A stretch of 64,000 nucleotides of DNA from VAZQ01 sp963841705 (lineage in GTDB: Bacteria; Pseudomonadota; Alphaproteobacteria; Rhizobiales; Xanthobacteraceae), in NCBI GenBank assembly GCA_963841705.1, contig CAWJDY010000010.1, forward strand, positions 1-64,000, read 5' to 3'. The notes beneath the pieces were generated by a model. It worked only from the letters and a program-made list of their open reading frames with translations, was not told the origin of the DNA and searched no databases. The position numbers and the translations under genes were made by a program. This document shows, piece after piece, positions 26,943-35,275 of the stretch. The number at the start of each line of letters is the position of its first letter. Position 1 is the stretch's first letter.

Positions 26943-28168
26943 AGGGTGTTCGCAGTCCTCTTTGCTGCGCGCTGTGCTTTAGGGAGCGAGAAATAGAAAG
27001 CCGCGCCTTGATCTACCGCTCCCTCGGCCCGGACCTTCCCTCCATGGCGGTGGATAATGCGCTGGACGGTGGCCAGTCCTATTCCAGTACCTTCAAATTC
27101 TTCAGAGGAATGCAGGCGCTGGAACACCCCGAACAGCTTGTTGGCATACTGCATTTCAAATCCTGCGCCATTGTCCCTTACGAACATCTCTACTTCGTTT
27201 TGGTTTGCGTCCAGGCAGCCGATCTCGATCTCGGCCTGCGACCGCATGCGCGTGAATTTGATCGCATTGGAAAGCAGATTCACAACGACCAGTTTCAGCA
27301 TAGACCGGTCTCCGTGGCACACCGGGAGTGGTCCAATTTTCCAGATAATTTCCCGACCTCGCGGCTCTTGCCCGAGCTCCGCAACAACTTCTCTGACAAG
27401 CTGGTCCAGGTTCACCGCCATGTTTTTGGCCTCGGCACGCCCGATCCTCGAAAAGGCCAGAAGGTCGTCAATCAGATTGCCCATTCGCTTCGACAACTCC
27501 ACGATCGTTTTCATGTACCGCTGACTCTTGTCATCCAGCAAGGAAGATGCCTGCTTCTGAAGCAGCTCGGCGTAGCCGACGATATGGCGAAGCGGCGCGC
27601 GCAGGTCGTGCGAGACCGAATAGGCAAACGATTCCAGTTCCTTGTTGGCCGCTTCGAGTTCCGTGGCCCGGTTCGCGAGTTCCTGGTTAAGACCTCTGAT
27701 TTCGTCCTCGCGGCGAGCGCGCTGTTCCACTTCAGCCTGAAGATGATCGCGGGCCTGACGAAGCTCACCCTCGATTTGGCGGCGAACAACAGCAAATGAG
27801 GTAACAACTGCGACCCATGTTGCGAAAATGAGAAAGTACGGTAAATCTTCGCTTGAAATCGTCAGGGAGTAAAGGGGTGCCACAAAGAAATAGTCAAAAC
27901 ATGCGCTCGATAGCAGCACGGCCAGCACGGCAGGCCCAATTCCCGCATACCAGGTGCTGACGGCGATCGACAGAGTAAAAACCGGCAGTCCCACGTCGCG
28001 GAACTTGTAGTATTGCAATGCAAGCGCCACCCCAAGCGCAATTGCCACGCAAGCGACGGAAAAACCGTAGCGCAGGATCGGTGAGCGGATCCTCTGCAGT
28101 TGCAGGTTCCAGCGCGCCAGGGTTCTCCTGACTCCGACATCTGTGGGCCGTTCCGCAACGTCAGCCAT
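26939..28168 (-). CDS. Membrane sensor histidine kinase with KdpD-like DUF4118 domain
   Basis: 409 residues. Hydrophobic segments between ~35 and 128 form a DUF4118-like region (WYAGIGPAVLAVLLSSACFDYFF). A coiled coil (~130-178) leads to HisKA with phospho-His187 in SYSVSHDLRAPLRH-type sequence and a HATPase domain (NLLSNAIKFT, GTGIGLATVQRII). The kinase core resembles bacteriophytochrome kinases. It is first in the operon with the two genes above. Signal unknown. Confidence 0.88.
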   Translation of the reverse strand: MADVAERPTDVGVRRTLARWNLQLQRIRSPILRYGFSVACVAIALGVALALQYYKFRDVGLPVFTLSIAVSTWYAGIGPAVLAVLLSSACFDYFFVAPLYSLTISSEDLPYFLIFATWVAVVTSFAVVRRQIEGELRQARDHLQAEVEQRARREDEIRGLNQELANRATELEAANKELESFAYSVSHDLRAPLRHIVGYAELLQKQASSLLDDKSQRYMKTIVELSKRMGNLIDDLLAFSRIGRAEAKNMAVNLDQLVREVVAELGQEPRGREIIWKIGPLPVCHGDRSMLKLVVVNLLSNAIKFTRMRSQAEIEIGCLDANQNEVEMFVRDNGAGFEMQYANKLFGVFQRLHSSEEFEGTGIGLATVQRIIHRHGGKVRAEGAVDQGAAFYFSLPKAQRAAKRTANTL

Positions 28169-28556
28169 TACAACACTTCTCTGCGAGTATGCAGCGCACT
28201 GCGCCGGAAGTCCGCGGCCTTACGATCGTTGTCGAAAATGGATTCCGAGGGATCCATACCTTTCCATGCCGCAGCCGCTTTTCAGTGGCTTCAATTTCGG
28301 ATTGCCAGCGCGGGGGGGCAGGCAACGTCACGGGTTCTTCCCCGCGGCGAGTCCGGCAAGCCGCCGACCGCAACGACTGGCCACGCAATACGGCGCGTTA
28401 CGGCCTGTATCGTTATACGGGATTCCCGGTCGGCTCGCCAGTCGCGTGCTGGCGCGGAGCGCCAACGCGAGTTCCGAGACCACTAAGCACTGACTTGATT
28501 ATCGAAATCGTGGCCAAGCATTCACTTGGTCCCCGGAATTCCGAGCTTGGCAGCGA
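28169..28556. other. Intergenic region upstream of the kinase operon, nothing recognised
   Basis: The divergent gap between the kinase operon and the small lipoprotein gene. Open frames on both strands here carry no family motif. It should contain the kinase operon promoter, which I could not pinpoint. Confidence 0.4.
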
Positions 28557-28862
28557 ATGCAACTCCACAGACTCTGGATTTTTCTGTTGCTCCTCTCCCT
28601 AGCAACGATCCTTTCCGGTTGCGTTGAGGACGCCATCAGACCCGTGCCGTTCGTCGGAAGCTTGACGCTTTTCGTAGCGATATTGGTTGTTGTCGCATCT
28701 GGTCTACATTCACTCATCGCCAGCCAAAGCCTGACGGTCGGGGCGAGCGCCGTGATTTCGCTCGTGCTGGCGGCGGGTGTGACCTTGTTGTTGCTGGGTA
28801 TTACGGACGCTCCTTCAAAAACCAAATCTGCAATCCGTCAGAAATTCGTGCTTTTGATTTGA
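28557..28862 (+). CDS. Small predicted lipoprotein/membrane protein
   Basis: A 101-residue frame whose first ~22 residues form a hydrophobic signal ending in the lipobox LSGC, followed by two further hydrophobic stretches (~33-53 and ~60-82). No family was recognised and no strong ribosome site is seen. The lipobox and membrane segments argue for a real protein, but it could be a chance frame. Confidence 0.45.
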   Translation: MQLHRLWIFLLLLSLATILSGCVEDAIRPVPFVGSLTLFVAILVVVASGLHSLIASQSLTVGASAVISLVLAAGVTLLLLGITDAPSKTKSAIRQKFVLLI

Positions 28863-28965
28863 GAGGGGACTATGGTTGGCTGCGAAGGGTCGAAATCAAC
28901 GGCTATCCGGGGAATCCCGAATGGACTGATGTCTTGCAGCCAATCGATCACCTGAGGAGAACTCC

Positions 28966-29742
28966 ATGCAGACGCTTCAAGCTGACTACTTTGCGGCGTA
29001 TCGCAATTTGAAACTGTCACGTGATGATAAAGGTGTGCTGGTTGCCGAGTTCCATAGCGACGGCGGCCCGTTCATTATGAACGCGCAAGCACACACGGAG
29101 TTTGTCGATGCCTTTCACAGAATCGGACAAGACCGAGCGAACAAGATTGTCATCGTTACAGGCGCGGGCGGGAATTTCATTGGGGACGTAGAATGGCCAT
29201 CGTTCGGAGATGTCGCCGATCCGGGCGTCTGGAGCAGAATTCACGACGAAGGCGTCCAGACTTTAGAGAACATTGCGAACATCCGCGTTCCGGTGATCGC
29301 GGCCGTCGAGGGACGCGCCCATATCCACTCGGACTACGCGCTCCTCGCTAGTGTCATCGTGGCGGCTGAAGGTGCGACATTCCAGGACGTCGGCCACTTT
29401 GCCGTGGGAGTTACGCCGGGTGACGGGATCTTTACAACATGGAGTTATCGGGCTGGAGCAGGTCGAGCCGAGGCATTCCTGCTCAATCCACAGCCGCTGC
29501 TGGCGCGTACCGCATACGAATGGGGAGTCGTGGCGGAGGTGGTACCGAACGGCAAGGCAGTGGTACGCGCTCGGGAACTGGCCGATTTGTACCTGCAGGC
29601 GCCGGAAGTGACGCGCCGGAATACGCGCATTCACTTCATTCAACCGTTGAAGGAGCGCATCGTGCGGGAACTCGGTTACGGACTATCCCTCGAAGGAGCG
29701 TCATCGGCCGACCTGGTAAAATCAAAGCAATCGAAGAGTTAG
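28966..29742 (+). CDS. Crotonase-superfamily enzyme, 6-oxocamphor hydrolase-like
   Basis: A 258-residue crotonase-fold protein. The layout is close to 6-oxocamphor hydrolase, a C-C bond (beta-diketone) hydrolase of this superfamily: NKIVIVTGAGGNFIGDVEW, VPVIAAVEGRAHIHSDYALLA, then FQDVGHFAVGVTPGDGIF, where the His and Asp positions match the hydrolase's catalytic region. It is therefore more likely a diketone hydrolase than a fatty-acid enoyl-CoA hydratase, though an ordinary hydratase cannot be excluded. It ends 160 bp before the SMR exporter with a hairpin between. Confidence 0.75.
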   Translation: MQTLQADYFAAYRNLKLSRDDKGVLVAEFHSDGGPFIMNAQAHTEFVDAFHRIGQDRANKIVIVTGAGGNFIGDVEWPSFGDVADPGVWSRIHDEGVQTLENIANIRVPVIAAVEGRAHIHSDYALLASVIVAAEGATFQDVGHFAVGVTPGDGIFTTWSYRAGAGRAEAFLLNPQPLLARTAYEWGVVAEVVPNGKAVVRARELADLYLQAPEVTRRNTRIHFIQPLKERIVRELGYGLSLEGASSADLVKSKQSKS

Positions 29743-29744
29743 TG

Positions 29745-29765
29745 CTGGCGCGCCGCTCGCGCCAG
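29745..29765 (+). terminator. GC-rich hairpin just after the crotonase stop
   Basis: CTGGCGCG and CGCGCCAG form a perfect 8-bp stem with a 5-nt loop starting 2 bp after the stop codon. No U-run follows, so it may be a transcript-stabilising or Rho-assisted structure rather than an intrinsic terminator. Confidence 0.4.
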
Positions 29766-29902
29766 AAGGCGGCGATCCCCATGACGCAGGCGGCGGAGAG
29801 GGTTACAGGTGCCTCCGCTATGATCTGGGATCAACTCGCTGATCGTGCTGATCAGGGCGCGCTGCGCCGGGCGGAGAACAAACATCTTAAGGAGGATCTA
29901 CC

Positions 29903-30217
29903 ATGGCTTGGCTCTTCCTGCTCGTTGCTGGCCTGTGCGAAACGGTCTGGGCGATCGGCCTCAAATACACCGAAGGATTCTCGCGTCTGTTACCCACGAT
30001 CGGCACAGTCGCCGCCATGGCGGCCAGTATTGGTTTCCTAGGCCTAGCCCTTAAGTGGCTGCCGGTCGGTACGGCCTATGCGGTGTGGACGGGCATTGGA
30101 ACCATCGGCGCTACGGCGCTCGGTATCTATCTTTTCAATGAGCCCGCGACATTACTTAGGCTTGCCTGTATCGGCCTCATTCTCTCGGGCACCATCGGAC
30201 TGAAAATCACCTCATAG
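29903..30217 (+). CDS. gdx: SMR-family exporter, Gdx/SugE type (guanidinium/H+ antiporter)
   Basis: A 104-residue four-helix small multidrug resistance protein. The N-terminal AGLCETVWAIGLKYTEGF segment with Glu13 as the essential carboxylate, and LPVGTAYAVWTGIGTIGA, are typical of Gdx (formerly SugE) guanidinium exporters rather than EmrE-type drug pumps. AAGGAGG lies 7 nt before the ATG. It converges with an amidinotransferase-like gene 39 bp away. I saw no guanidine riboswitch in the 160 bp upstream. Confidence 0.82.
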   Translation: MAWLFLLVAGLCETVWAIGLKYTEGFSRLLPTIGTVAAMAASIGFLGLALKWLPVGTAYAVWTGIGTIGATALGIYLFNEPATLLRLACIGLILSGTIGLKITS

Positions 30218-30256
30218 GCCATGCGGCGCGATGTGGATCTCGCGGAAGGTCAGCGT

Positions 30257-31381
30257 TCAAAAATAGCTCTCCAACGTGCCGCGCCGCCGGACGTCGAGCG
30301 TGGCGCAGTGGAAGGCACCGCCAAATGCGGCGTAGTGCAGGAACTCGCATGGAATTGGCTCGAATCCCCATTTTTCCATCGCACGCATTGTTGCCGTATG
30401 ATGGGGATCAACGATGACGCGCTTCTCGCCCACTGTCAGCACGTTCATGTTGAGCCATTTCCCGCATAGCGAAGTGATCTTGAGCATGCGATCGGCGATT
30501 GGTTCGGGCTCCGGGGCCACAAGGATGTCCCATTTTTTCAAGATGGCCGGCAGACGGTCGACGTCTACATATTCGGGATTGATCAGAATCTTGCCGGGCG
30601 CAAGCGGCAATATGGTGGTATCGATGTGCATCGGAGTGGGACAGCGGCTCTCGATCTCATGAATGCGATAACCGTCGCCAAGATGGCGACGCAGCCATTC
30701 GATACCGGACGCATTGGTTACGTTGCTGCGGGTCACGAACAGGTCGCGCCCGCAGCGAAAGAAATCGGCGGCGTCGAAGACCGGTTCGAATTCAGTCAGG
30801 ATATAGGAGATCGGCTCGCCTTTTCCGGGGACGCGAAACTCTGCATCAAACAGCTCGCTCGTCAGTTGCGGCTTGGGCGCGGCGGTCCAGCGCGCGCCGC
30901 GTCGGAAATAGTCCTTCAGGATCGGACGATAGGAGTGCGTCTCGAAGTAGCGACACGGCCAAGCCATCGGGGTTTCGATGATCTCGTCGCCGATCACGAG
31001 CATGCTGTCGCGCGGACAGGAATTGCAGAACCCGCGCGAAGACCATTCCGGCGTGCTGAAGCGTTTCTTGTGATCAACCGGTTCCGGCCGGATTACCACG
31101 ATGCCCAGCGACTGCAACAACGTAACAAAGCCATCAAGCTCGCGCTGCGCCGGTTCGATCATGATCTTTGGAAAGCGCCAGCCTGCAACCAACGCCTGGG
31201 CCCGCGCAGCCATGCCGGGAATGTTGCAGGTGACAACCGGATGACCGGACGGGATGGTCGCACCCTCGAGCCTTCCGACAATCACTTCCTCCAGCGGATC
31301 CCACTCGTTGTGCGAGTTCACTGGAGAAACTTGCCGCGCTGGGGCAGCGCCCGGGCCGATACTGCGCGTGATCATGTCCAT
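30257..31381 (-). CDS. Arginine:X amidinotransferase-like protein
   Basis: 374 residues from ATG 31381 (AGAGG upstream); the frame extends to 31456. SPVNSHNEWDPLEEVIVG near the N-terminus and the C-terminal GGAFHCATLDVRRRGTLESYF match L-arginine:glycine amidinotransferase, with catalytic Cys359 preceded by His358; MHIDTTILPLAPGKI holds the other conserved His and Asp. It would transfer an amidino group from arginine to an amine acceptor, giving a guanidino compound and ornithine. The acceptor is unknown (glycine, lysine as in AmtA, or a secondary metabolite). The neighbouring exporter gene handles guanidinium-type cations in its characterised family. Confidence 0.85.
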   Translation of the reverse strand: MDMITRSIGPGAAPARQVSPVNSHNEWDPLEEVIVGRLEGATIPSGHPVVTCNIPGMAARAQALVAGWRFPKIMIEPAQRELDGFVTLLQSLGIVVIRPEPVDHKKRFSTPEWSSRGFCNSCPRDSMLVIGDEIIETPMAWPCRYFETHSYRPILKDYFRRGARWTAAPKPQLTSELFDAEFRVPGKGEPISYILTEFEPVFDAADFFRCGRDLFVTRSNVTNASGIEWLRRHLGDGYRIHEIESRCPTPMHIDTTILPLAPGKILINPEYVDVDRLPAILKKWDILVAPEPEPIADRMLKITSLCGKWLNMNVLTVGEKRVIVDPHHTATMRAMEKWGFEPIPCEFLHYAAFGGAFHCATLDVRRRGTLESYF

Positions 31382-31475
31382 TGCATGAGGCCTCTGTGCT
31401 ACAACAGTCGTGCGGTGATCTGCCCCGTAGGTTAATCGATCGGCCATGCAAATCACACCGCGGAGACCGACTGCG

Positions 31476-31501
31476 TGGCTGGGGCGGGAGGATTCGAACT
31501 C
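31476..31501 (-). repeat. tRNA-3'-end-like direct repeat, right copy
   Basis: Minus-strand reading ends TCCCGCCCCAGCCA, matching the 3' end of a tRNA (tRNA-Gln type) but without the rest of the gene. It matches the left copy at 22901-22926 in 23 of 26 positions and in the same orientation, enclosing 8.6 kb. It lies just upstream of the amidinotransferase-like gene. Confidence 0.45.
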
Positions 31502-31660
31502 GCAAACGTCATTTTGAAAAAACCATTGAAAATGTTGGGTGAATTCTCATTGGATTACAGACGGCTGAATACTGTAGGGCGCCTCGGTCGCACTGGCGGA
31601 GACCGCAGCGCGTTTACACGCGCATGAGTTAAGCCGGTAACATCCGCCGCGCCGCTCCGA

Positions 31661-32353
31661 ATGCGATGGACACTAGCAAGGCGAGCAGCCAAAGCAATGA
31701 GGCGTGATCAGGTAATCGATCGTGCAGTCGCAATTCATGAAGCTGGACATGCAGTCGGACGTGTGCTCGTGGCGGACTCGCTCGGTTGGCGGCCGGACGA
31801 AGCAATCGCATACATTGATGTCCATGAGGCGCCAAGCACAATAGGCACGAGTTTGGATGGCAGGCACCAGCTGCTGTCACAGGCGACAACGTTTGGGCAG
31901 TTTCTGTCGCGGCCGATGCACGAATTCCTGGATCCGAAGAGGCGGACGCCAACATCCCTGGACATAACCTGCGAGATTTTCGCAGAGATGCGAGCCGCCG
32001 GGATTGACATTGATGGGTGGTTCCGCGCCAAGAGCATAGAATGCATTTTTGGGCCGATGGCAGAAGCAAAGTGTTTGGCGAAGCCGTTTAAGGATGCGTT
32101 TGACGACTGCAGTGCGGAACGTGACCTAGTCGATATTTTCCGCAACGGCACTCTTTGCGGGATGACGCCTGACCAAATTGGCGCCGCAATCAATGAGAAC
32201 ATCGCGCTCGCTGAGCACCACATGGCACACCCCAACGTGTGGGCTGCGATCCTGGCGCTAGCGGATGCTCTGAAACCCGGCCGAATGGAAGGACGGACCG
32301 CGGTTGCAATTATCGCCGGCGCATTGTTCCGTGGCGCAAACGAACCCGTCTAA
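31661..32353 (+). CDS. M41 (FtsH)-like zinc peptidase domain without AAA module
   Basis: A 230-residue protein with the zinc motif HEAGH (26-30) in AIHEAGHAVGRVLV. A downstream GPMAEA segment and CSAERDLVDI match the layout of FtsH peptidases, where GRAAEE is followed by the aspartate zinc ligand. No ATPase domain or membrane anchor is present, so it cannot unfold proteins by itself. ATG 31661 and ATG 31697 are both possible starts; neither has a clear ribosome site. Protease activity is inferred from motifs. Confidence 0.65.
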   Translation: MRWTLARRAAKAMRRDQVIDRAVAIHEAGHAVGRVLVADSLGWRPDEAIAYIDVHEAPSTIGTSLDGRHQLLSQATTFGQFLSRPMHEFLDPKRRTPTSLDITCEIFAEMRAAGIDIDGWFRAKSIECIFGPMAEAKCLAKPFKDAFDDCSAERDLVDIFRNGTLCGMTPDQIGAAINENIALAEHHMAHPNVWAAILALADALKPGRMEGRTAVAIIAGALFRGANEPV

Positions 32354-32648
32354 TCCGGCGGCAGCAGCCCAACTCATGCCGCACGCGCTCCGATGCTGCT
32401 CGTCCGGCGGCCAGCCCTGAGCGACATCAGTTTACGAGGAAGATAATTCCGGTGAGATCTCAACGACTTCTGAAAACGCCGTGCGCGAGTTCGAGTTCTC
32501 TCAGCCGAGCCAGGTGAACACGGTCCATTTCGAACACCAGATAGGGTCGGCCCCTCACCCCAGCCCTCTCCCCGAAGAACGTAGAAGGGGAGAGGGAGCC
32601 GGCTGAGGCTTTTGCACCAGTGTGCGCCAATCTAAGAGAGGCCACCCA
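32354..32648. repeat. Intergenic stretch with a CCCTCTCCCC hairpin repeat
   Basis: Mostly unrecognised sequence, but 32564-32573 (CCCTCTCCCC) pairs perfectly with 32587-32596 (GGGGAGAGGG). It is preceded by CCCCTCACCCCAGC. This is a widespread intergenic palindrome in alphaproteobacteria. A related half-element, CCCTCTCCCCGTTCTTAC, occurs at 53051-53068. Confidence 0.55.
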
Positions 32649-32795
32649 TCAAAACTCCCGTAGGAGGCGGCCGAAGCTGGGAATGGGGTCGCTCACGCCG
32701 CAACGGCGCAAGGCGTTCCACACGATTGCCTGTTGCGCGGTCATTACGTTGAGCGCAAGCTCGCGCTCGAGTGCGGCCACGTAGCTGCTGTGCTC
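32649..32795 (-). pseudogene. C-terminal remnant of a maleate isomerase / Asp-Glu racemase family gene
   Basis: The minus strand ends LNVMTAQQAIVWNALRRCG then DPIPSFGRLLREF and a stop at 32649. This is the typical end of maleate isomerase/arylmalonate decarboxylase-like proteins. Upstream of about 32795 the similarity stops and the frame runs antisense into the SDR gene, so only about 48 residues survive. Confidence 0.6.
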
Positions 32796-32849
32796 CCGAC
32801 GAGCGCGATGATGACTGGTTAAGCCCGCCTGCCGCGATGGGGCATTGCA

Positions 32850-33575
32850 ATGTCGCTCGTCCTTCTTACGAACGCAAATCAGTATACCGGTCCCAGCGCG
32901 CTCGAAGCGCTGCTCAAGGACGGCCACACCGTCGCTTGCACCGACGCCGCGTTCGCACAAGCCGACGCGCGCGCGGCCTTTGACAAGCGGCACGCCAACG
33001 CGCGTGCGATCGCTGCGCAAACTCCGGAGGAGGTCCACGCGGAAATGATCGCGCGGTGGAGCGTTCCCGACGCCATCGTATCGAACGACGTGTATCCGAT
33101 TACGCGCAACGACATCGAGGCGATTCCGACCGAAGACCTGGTCGCCACGTTTCAGGCCATCGTGATGATTCCGATTCGCCTCACGCAGGTCTTTCTGCCC
33201 GCGATGAAGGCGCGCGGCCGGGGCACCTTCGTGTTCGTGACCTCAGCGCGCGAGCTGCGGCCGGAAAGGGGATTTGCCGTGCCGACGACCCTGCGCGCGG
33301 CAACCACGGCCTTCGCGAAGGCGCTTGCCACGGAAGCGGCACCGTTCGGCATCCAAGCCAACGTCGTGGCCCCGAACTATCTCTACAGCGAGCTGTACTA
33401 TCCCCGTGCGCGCTATGTGGACGATCCCGCGGGACGCGAGCTGATCGCCCGCACTGTGCCGATGGGGCGCCTGGGGAATGCCGAGGAGGTCGGTGCGCTC
33501 GTCGCCTTCCTCGCCTCCGGCGCCTCGTCCTTCACCACGGGACAAGTGATTTATTTCACCGGGGGCTGGCCATGA
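32850..33575 (+). CDS. Halohydrin dehalogenase-like SDR protein lacking the catalytic tyrosine
   Basis: 241 residues. It lacks the SDR glycine-rich cofactor motif (TNANQYTGPSA instead) and aligns, from my memory of HheC, almost without gaps: HTVACTDAAFAQAD, VSND (77-80), Ser132 in FVTSAR, PNYLYSE with Pro175-Asn176-Tyr177, and LGNAEEVGALVAFLASG. In HheC the triad is Ser132-Tyr145-Arg149; here the positions read Ser132, Pro145, Arg149. The halide-pocket PNYL is kept. It may be an inactive or chemically altered relative. No nearby gene indicates a substrate. Confidence 0.75.
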   Translation: MSLVLLTNANQYTGPSALEALLKDGHTVACTDAAFAQADARAAFDKRHANARAIAAQTPEEVHAEMIARWSVPDAIVSNDVYPITRNDIEAIPTEDLVATFQAIVMIPIRLTQVFLPAMKARGRGTFVFVTSARELRPERGFAVPTTLRAATTAFAKALATEAAPFGIQANVVAPNYLYSELYYPRARYVDDPAGRELIARTVPMGRLGNAEEVGALVAFLASGASSFTTGQVIYFTGGWP

Positions 33576-33722
33576 ATCGCAGGATGGCGTGCGAGTGCAT
33601 CGAATCCTAAAATGTGGCCTTCCTTCTGCGGGTCACATGCGTACACCCACCGTAAAATGGTGATACATGATCCGTTACGAGCCGATCTCACGCAGAGTGC
33701 GCGATGAAAACAGGATAGTGCA

Positions 33723-35054
33723 ATGATCCGGTCCGATAATGTGGCAATCGTGGGGTCGCCCGCACTGGCGCGCTTAGCTACCGATTCGTTGCGCGAATTC
33801 CGAAATCGCCAGCGGGCCGCATACGAAGTAATTAAGGCCCGTGCTGTGCCGTTCAACCTGGCACGCGGGAAGCCAGCTACCGACCAAGTTGCACTTGCTA
33901 ACCAATTACTGACGGCAGTCACTACACCTGAGGAATGCTGGGCTGAAGATGGCACCGATTGCCGGAACTATTACGGTAGTCCGCAAGGGTTGATCGAAGC
34001 TCGCCGGTTATTTGCACCGATGCTTGGTGCGCCGCCCGAACAGGTTCTCGTGGCAAATAATTCGAGCCTTGCACTGATGCACGATGCGGTGGTTTATGCA
34101 CTTCTTACCGGTGTACGTGACGTCGGTGCGCCGTGGCGCGATCAGCACACGCCCATCCGGTTTCTGTGCCCCTCGCCTGGTTATGATCGCCATTTCCAAA
34201 TCTGTGAGCAATACGGGATCGAGATGATCACTGTCCCGTTAACCGGGTCAGGCCCCGACATGAATGAGGTCGAGCGGCTTGTCGCCGACCCGACAGTGAA
34301 AGGCATGTGGTGCGTCCCGAAGTACAGCAATCCAACGGGTGAAACCTATTCCTCCGAAACGGTAGCGCGGCTTGCGCGCATGCCGACGGCGGATGACTTT
34401 CGGCTGTTCTGGGACAATGCGTACTCGGTTCACCACCTGACCGACACACCCGACTGGCTCGACAACGTGCTTGACGCCTGCGCCGCCGCCGGCAACCCAG
34501 ATCGGGCTCTGGTGTTCGGCTCGACCTCAAAGATCACCTTCGCGCAAGCTGGGCTCGGCCTCTTCGCAGCGTCGCCCGCCAACATGCGGTGGTTCATCTC
34601 GCGCCAATCGACGCGCACAATCGGGCCTGACAAGCTCAACCAACTTCGCCATGTCCGGCTGCTGCGCAATACTGCCGGGATTGCCGCACATATGGAGCAG
34701 CAGCGCCGGCTCCTTCAGCCCAAATTCGCAGCCGTGACAGAGGTATTTGAGACCCGACTTGGCGGCACAGGAGTGGCGACTTGGACCCTTCCGCGCGGCG
34801 GCTATTTTGTCAGCCTTGACGTACTCGATGGCTGCGCCGATCGCGTCGTGACGCTGGCCAAGGCTGCAGGCATCGAGATGGTGCCGGCAGGCCGAACCTT
34901 TCCATATGGCCGGGATCCGCGCGACCGTAATATCCGTATCGCTCCATCTTTCCCCCCGGCGGACGAGATCCGCGCGGCGGTTGATGCGCTGGCTACCTGC
35001 ATCCTACTCGCATCCAGTGAGCGGCTGCTCACTGAGCGCGGTGTTAATTCATGA
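33723..35054 (+). CDS. PLP-dependent aminotransferase, aspartate aminotransferase subfamily Ic type
   Basis: 443 residues. Fold-type I motifs are NNSSLALMHDAVVYALL, CPSPGYDRHFQICEQYGIE, PKYSNPTGETYS, the PLP aspartate in LFWDNAYSVHHL and the Schiff-base lysine in GSTSKITFAQAGLGLF. This matches the actinobacterial-type subfamily Ic aspartate aminotransferases. ATG 33723 follows AGGA. It stands alone, between the SDR gene and the thiamine operon, whose riboswitch starts about 140 bp after its stop. Confidence 0.85.
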   Translation: MIRSDNVAIVGSPALARLATDSLREFRNRQRAAYEVIKARAVPFNLARGKPATDQVALANQLLTAVTTPEECWAEDGTDCRNYYGSPQGLIEARRLFAPMLGAPPEQVLVANNSSLALMHDAVVYALLTGVRDVGAPWRDQHTPIRFLCPSPGYDRHFQICEQYGIEMITVPLTGSGPDMNEVERLVADPTVKGMWCVPKYSNPTGETYSSETVARLARMPTADDFRLFWDNAYSVHHLTDTPDWLDNVLDACAAAGNPDRALVFGSTSKITFAQAGLGLFAASPANMRWFISRQSTRTIGPDKLNQLRHVRLLRNTAGIAAHMEQQRRLLQPKFAAVTEVFETRLGGTGVATWTLPRGGYFVSLDVLDGCADRVVTLAKAAGIEMVPAGRTFPYGRDPRDRNIRIAPSFPPADEIRAAVDALATCILLASSERLLTERGVNS

Positions 35055-35193
35055 TGCTGCCAGTCGTTTTCGCCCCCGCGGAATGCCCGGCACGGGCACA
35101 TTTTCGCATCGAGGCTTTCACGCTGGTTCGGCACGCGCAATCCCGCGGGGGTGGGCTTGTGCAATGGCGCGGGAATGCCCATCCTGTGGTGAA

Positions 35194-35271
35194 CGGCTTG
35201 GGGTGCCGCGGGCAACGCGGCTGAGATCAAACCCATCGAACCTGTCTGGGTCATTCCAGCGAAGGGAGCCG
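35194..35271 (+). promoter_or_regulatory. TPP riboswitch (THI element)
   Basis: All conserved blocks of the THI element occur in order: GGGGTGCC (35200-35207), GGCTGAGA (35219-35226), AACCC then GAACCTG (35229-35245), and GCGAAGGGA (35259-35267, approximate). Closing helix P1 pairs CGGCT (35194-35198) with AGCCG (35267-35271). The AAGGGAG that serves as ribosome site for thiO overlaps the 3' side of P1, so thiamine diphosphate binding should hide it and block translation directly. Confidence 0.92.
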
Positions 35272-35275
35272 CCGG

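Noticed and set aside
29766..29902. Guanidine riboswitch upstream of the Gdx gene
   Set aside because: None of the conserved blocks of the guanidine-I motif is present and no paired ACGR hairpins of the guanidine-II class were found.
35055..35193. A thiC gene fragment before the riboswitch
   Set aside because: The 139 bp after the aminotransferase stop contain no ThiC-like sequence in any frame.
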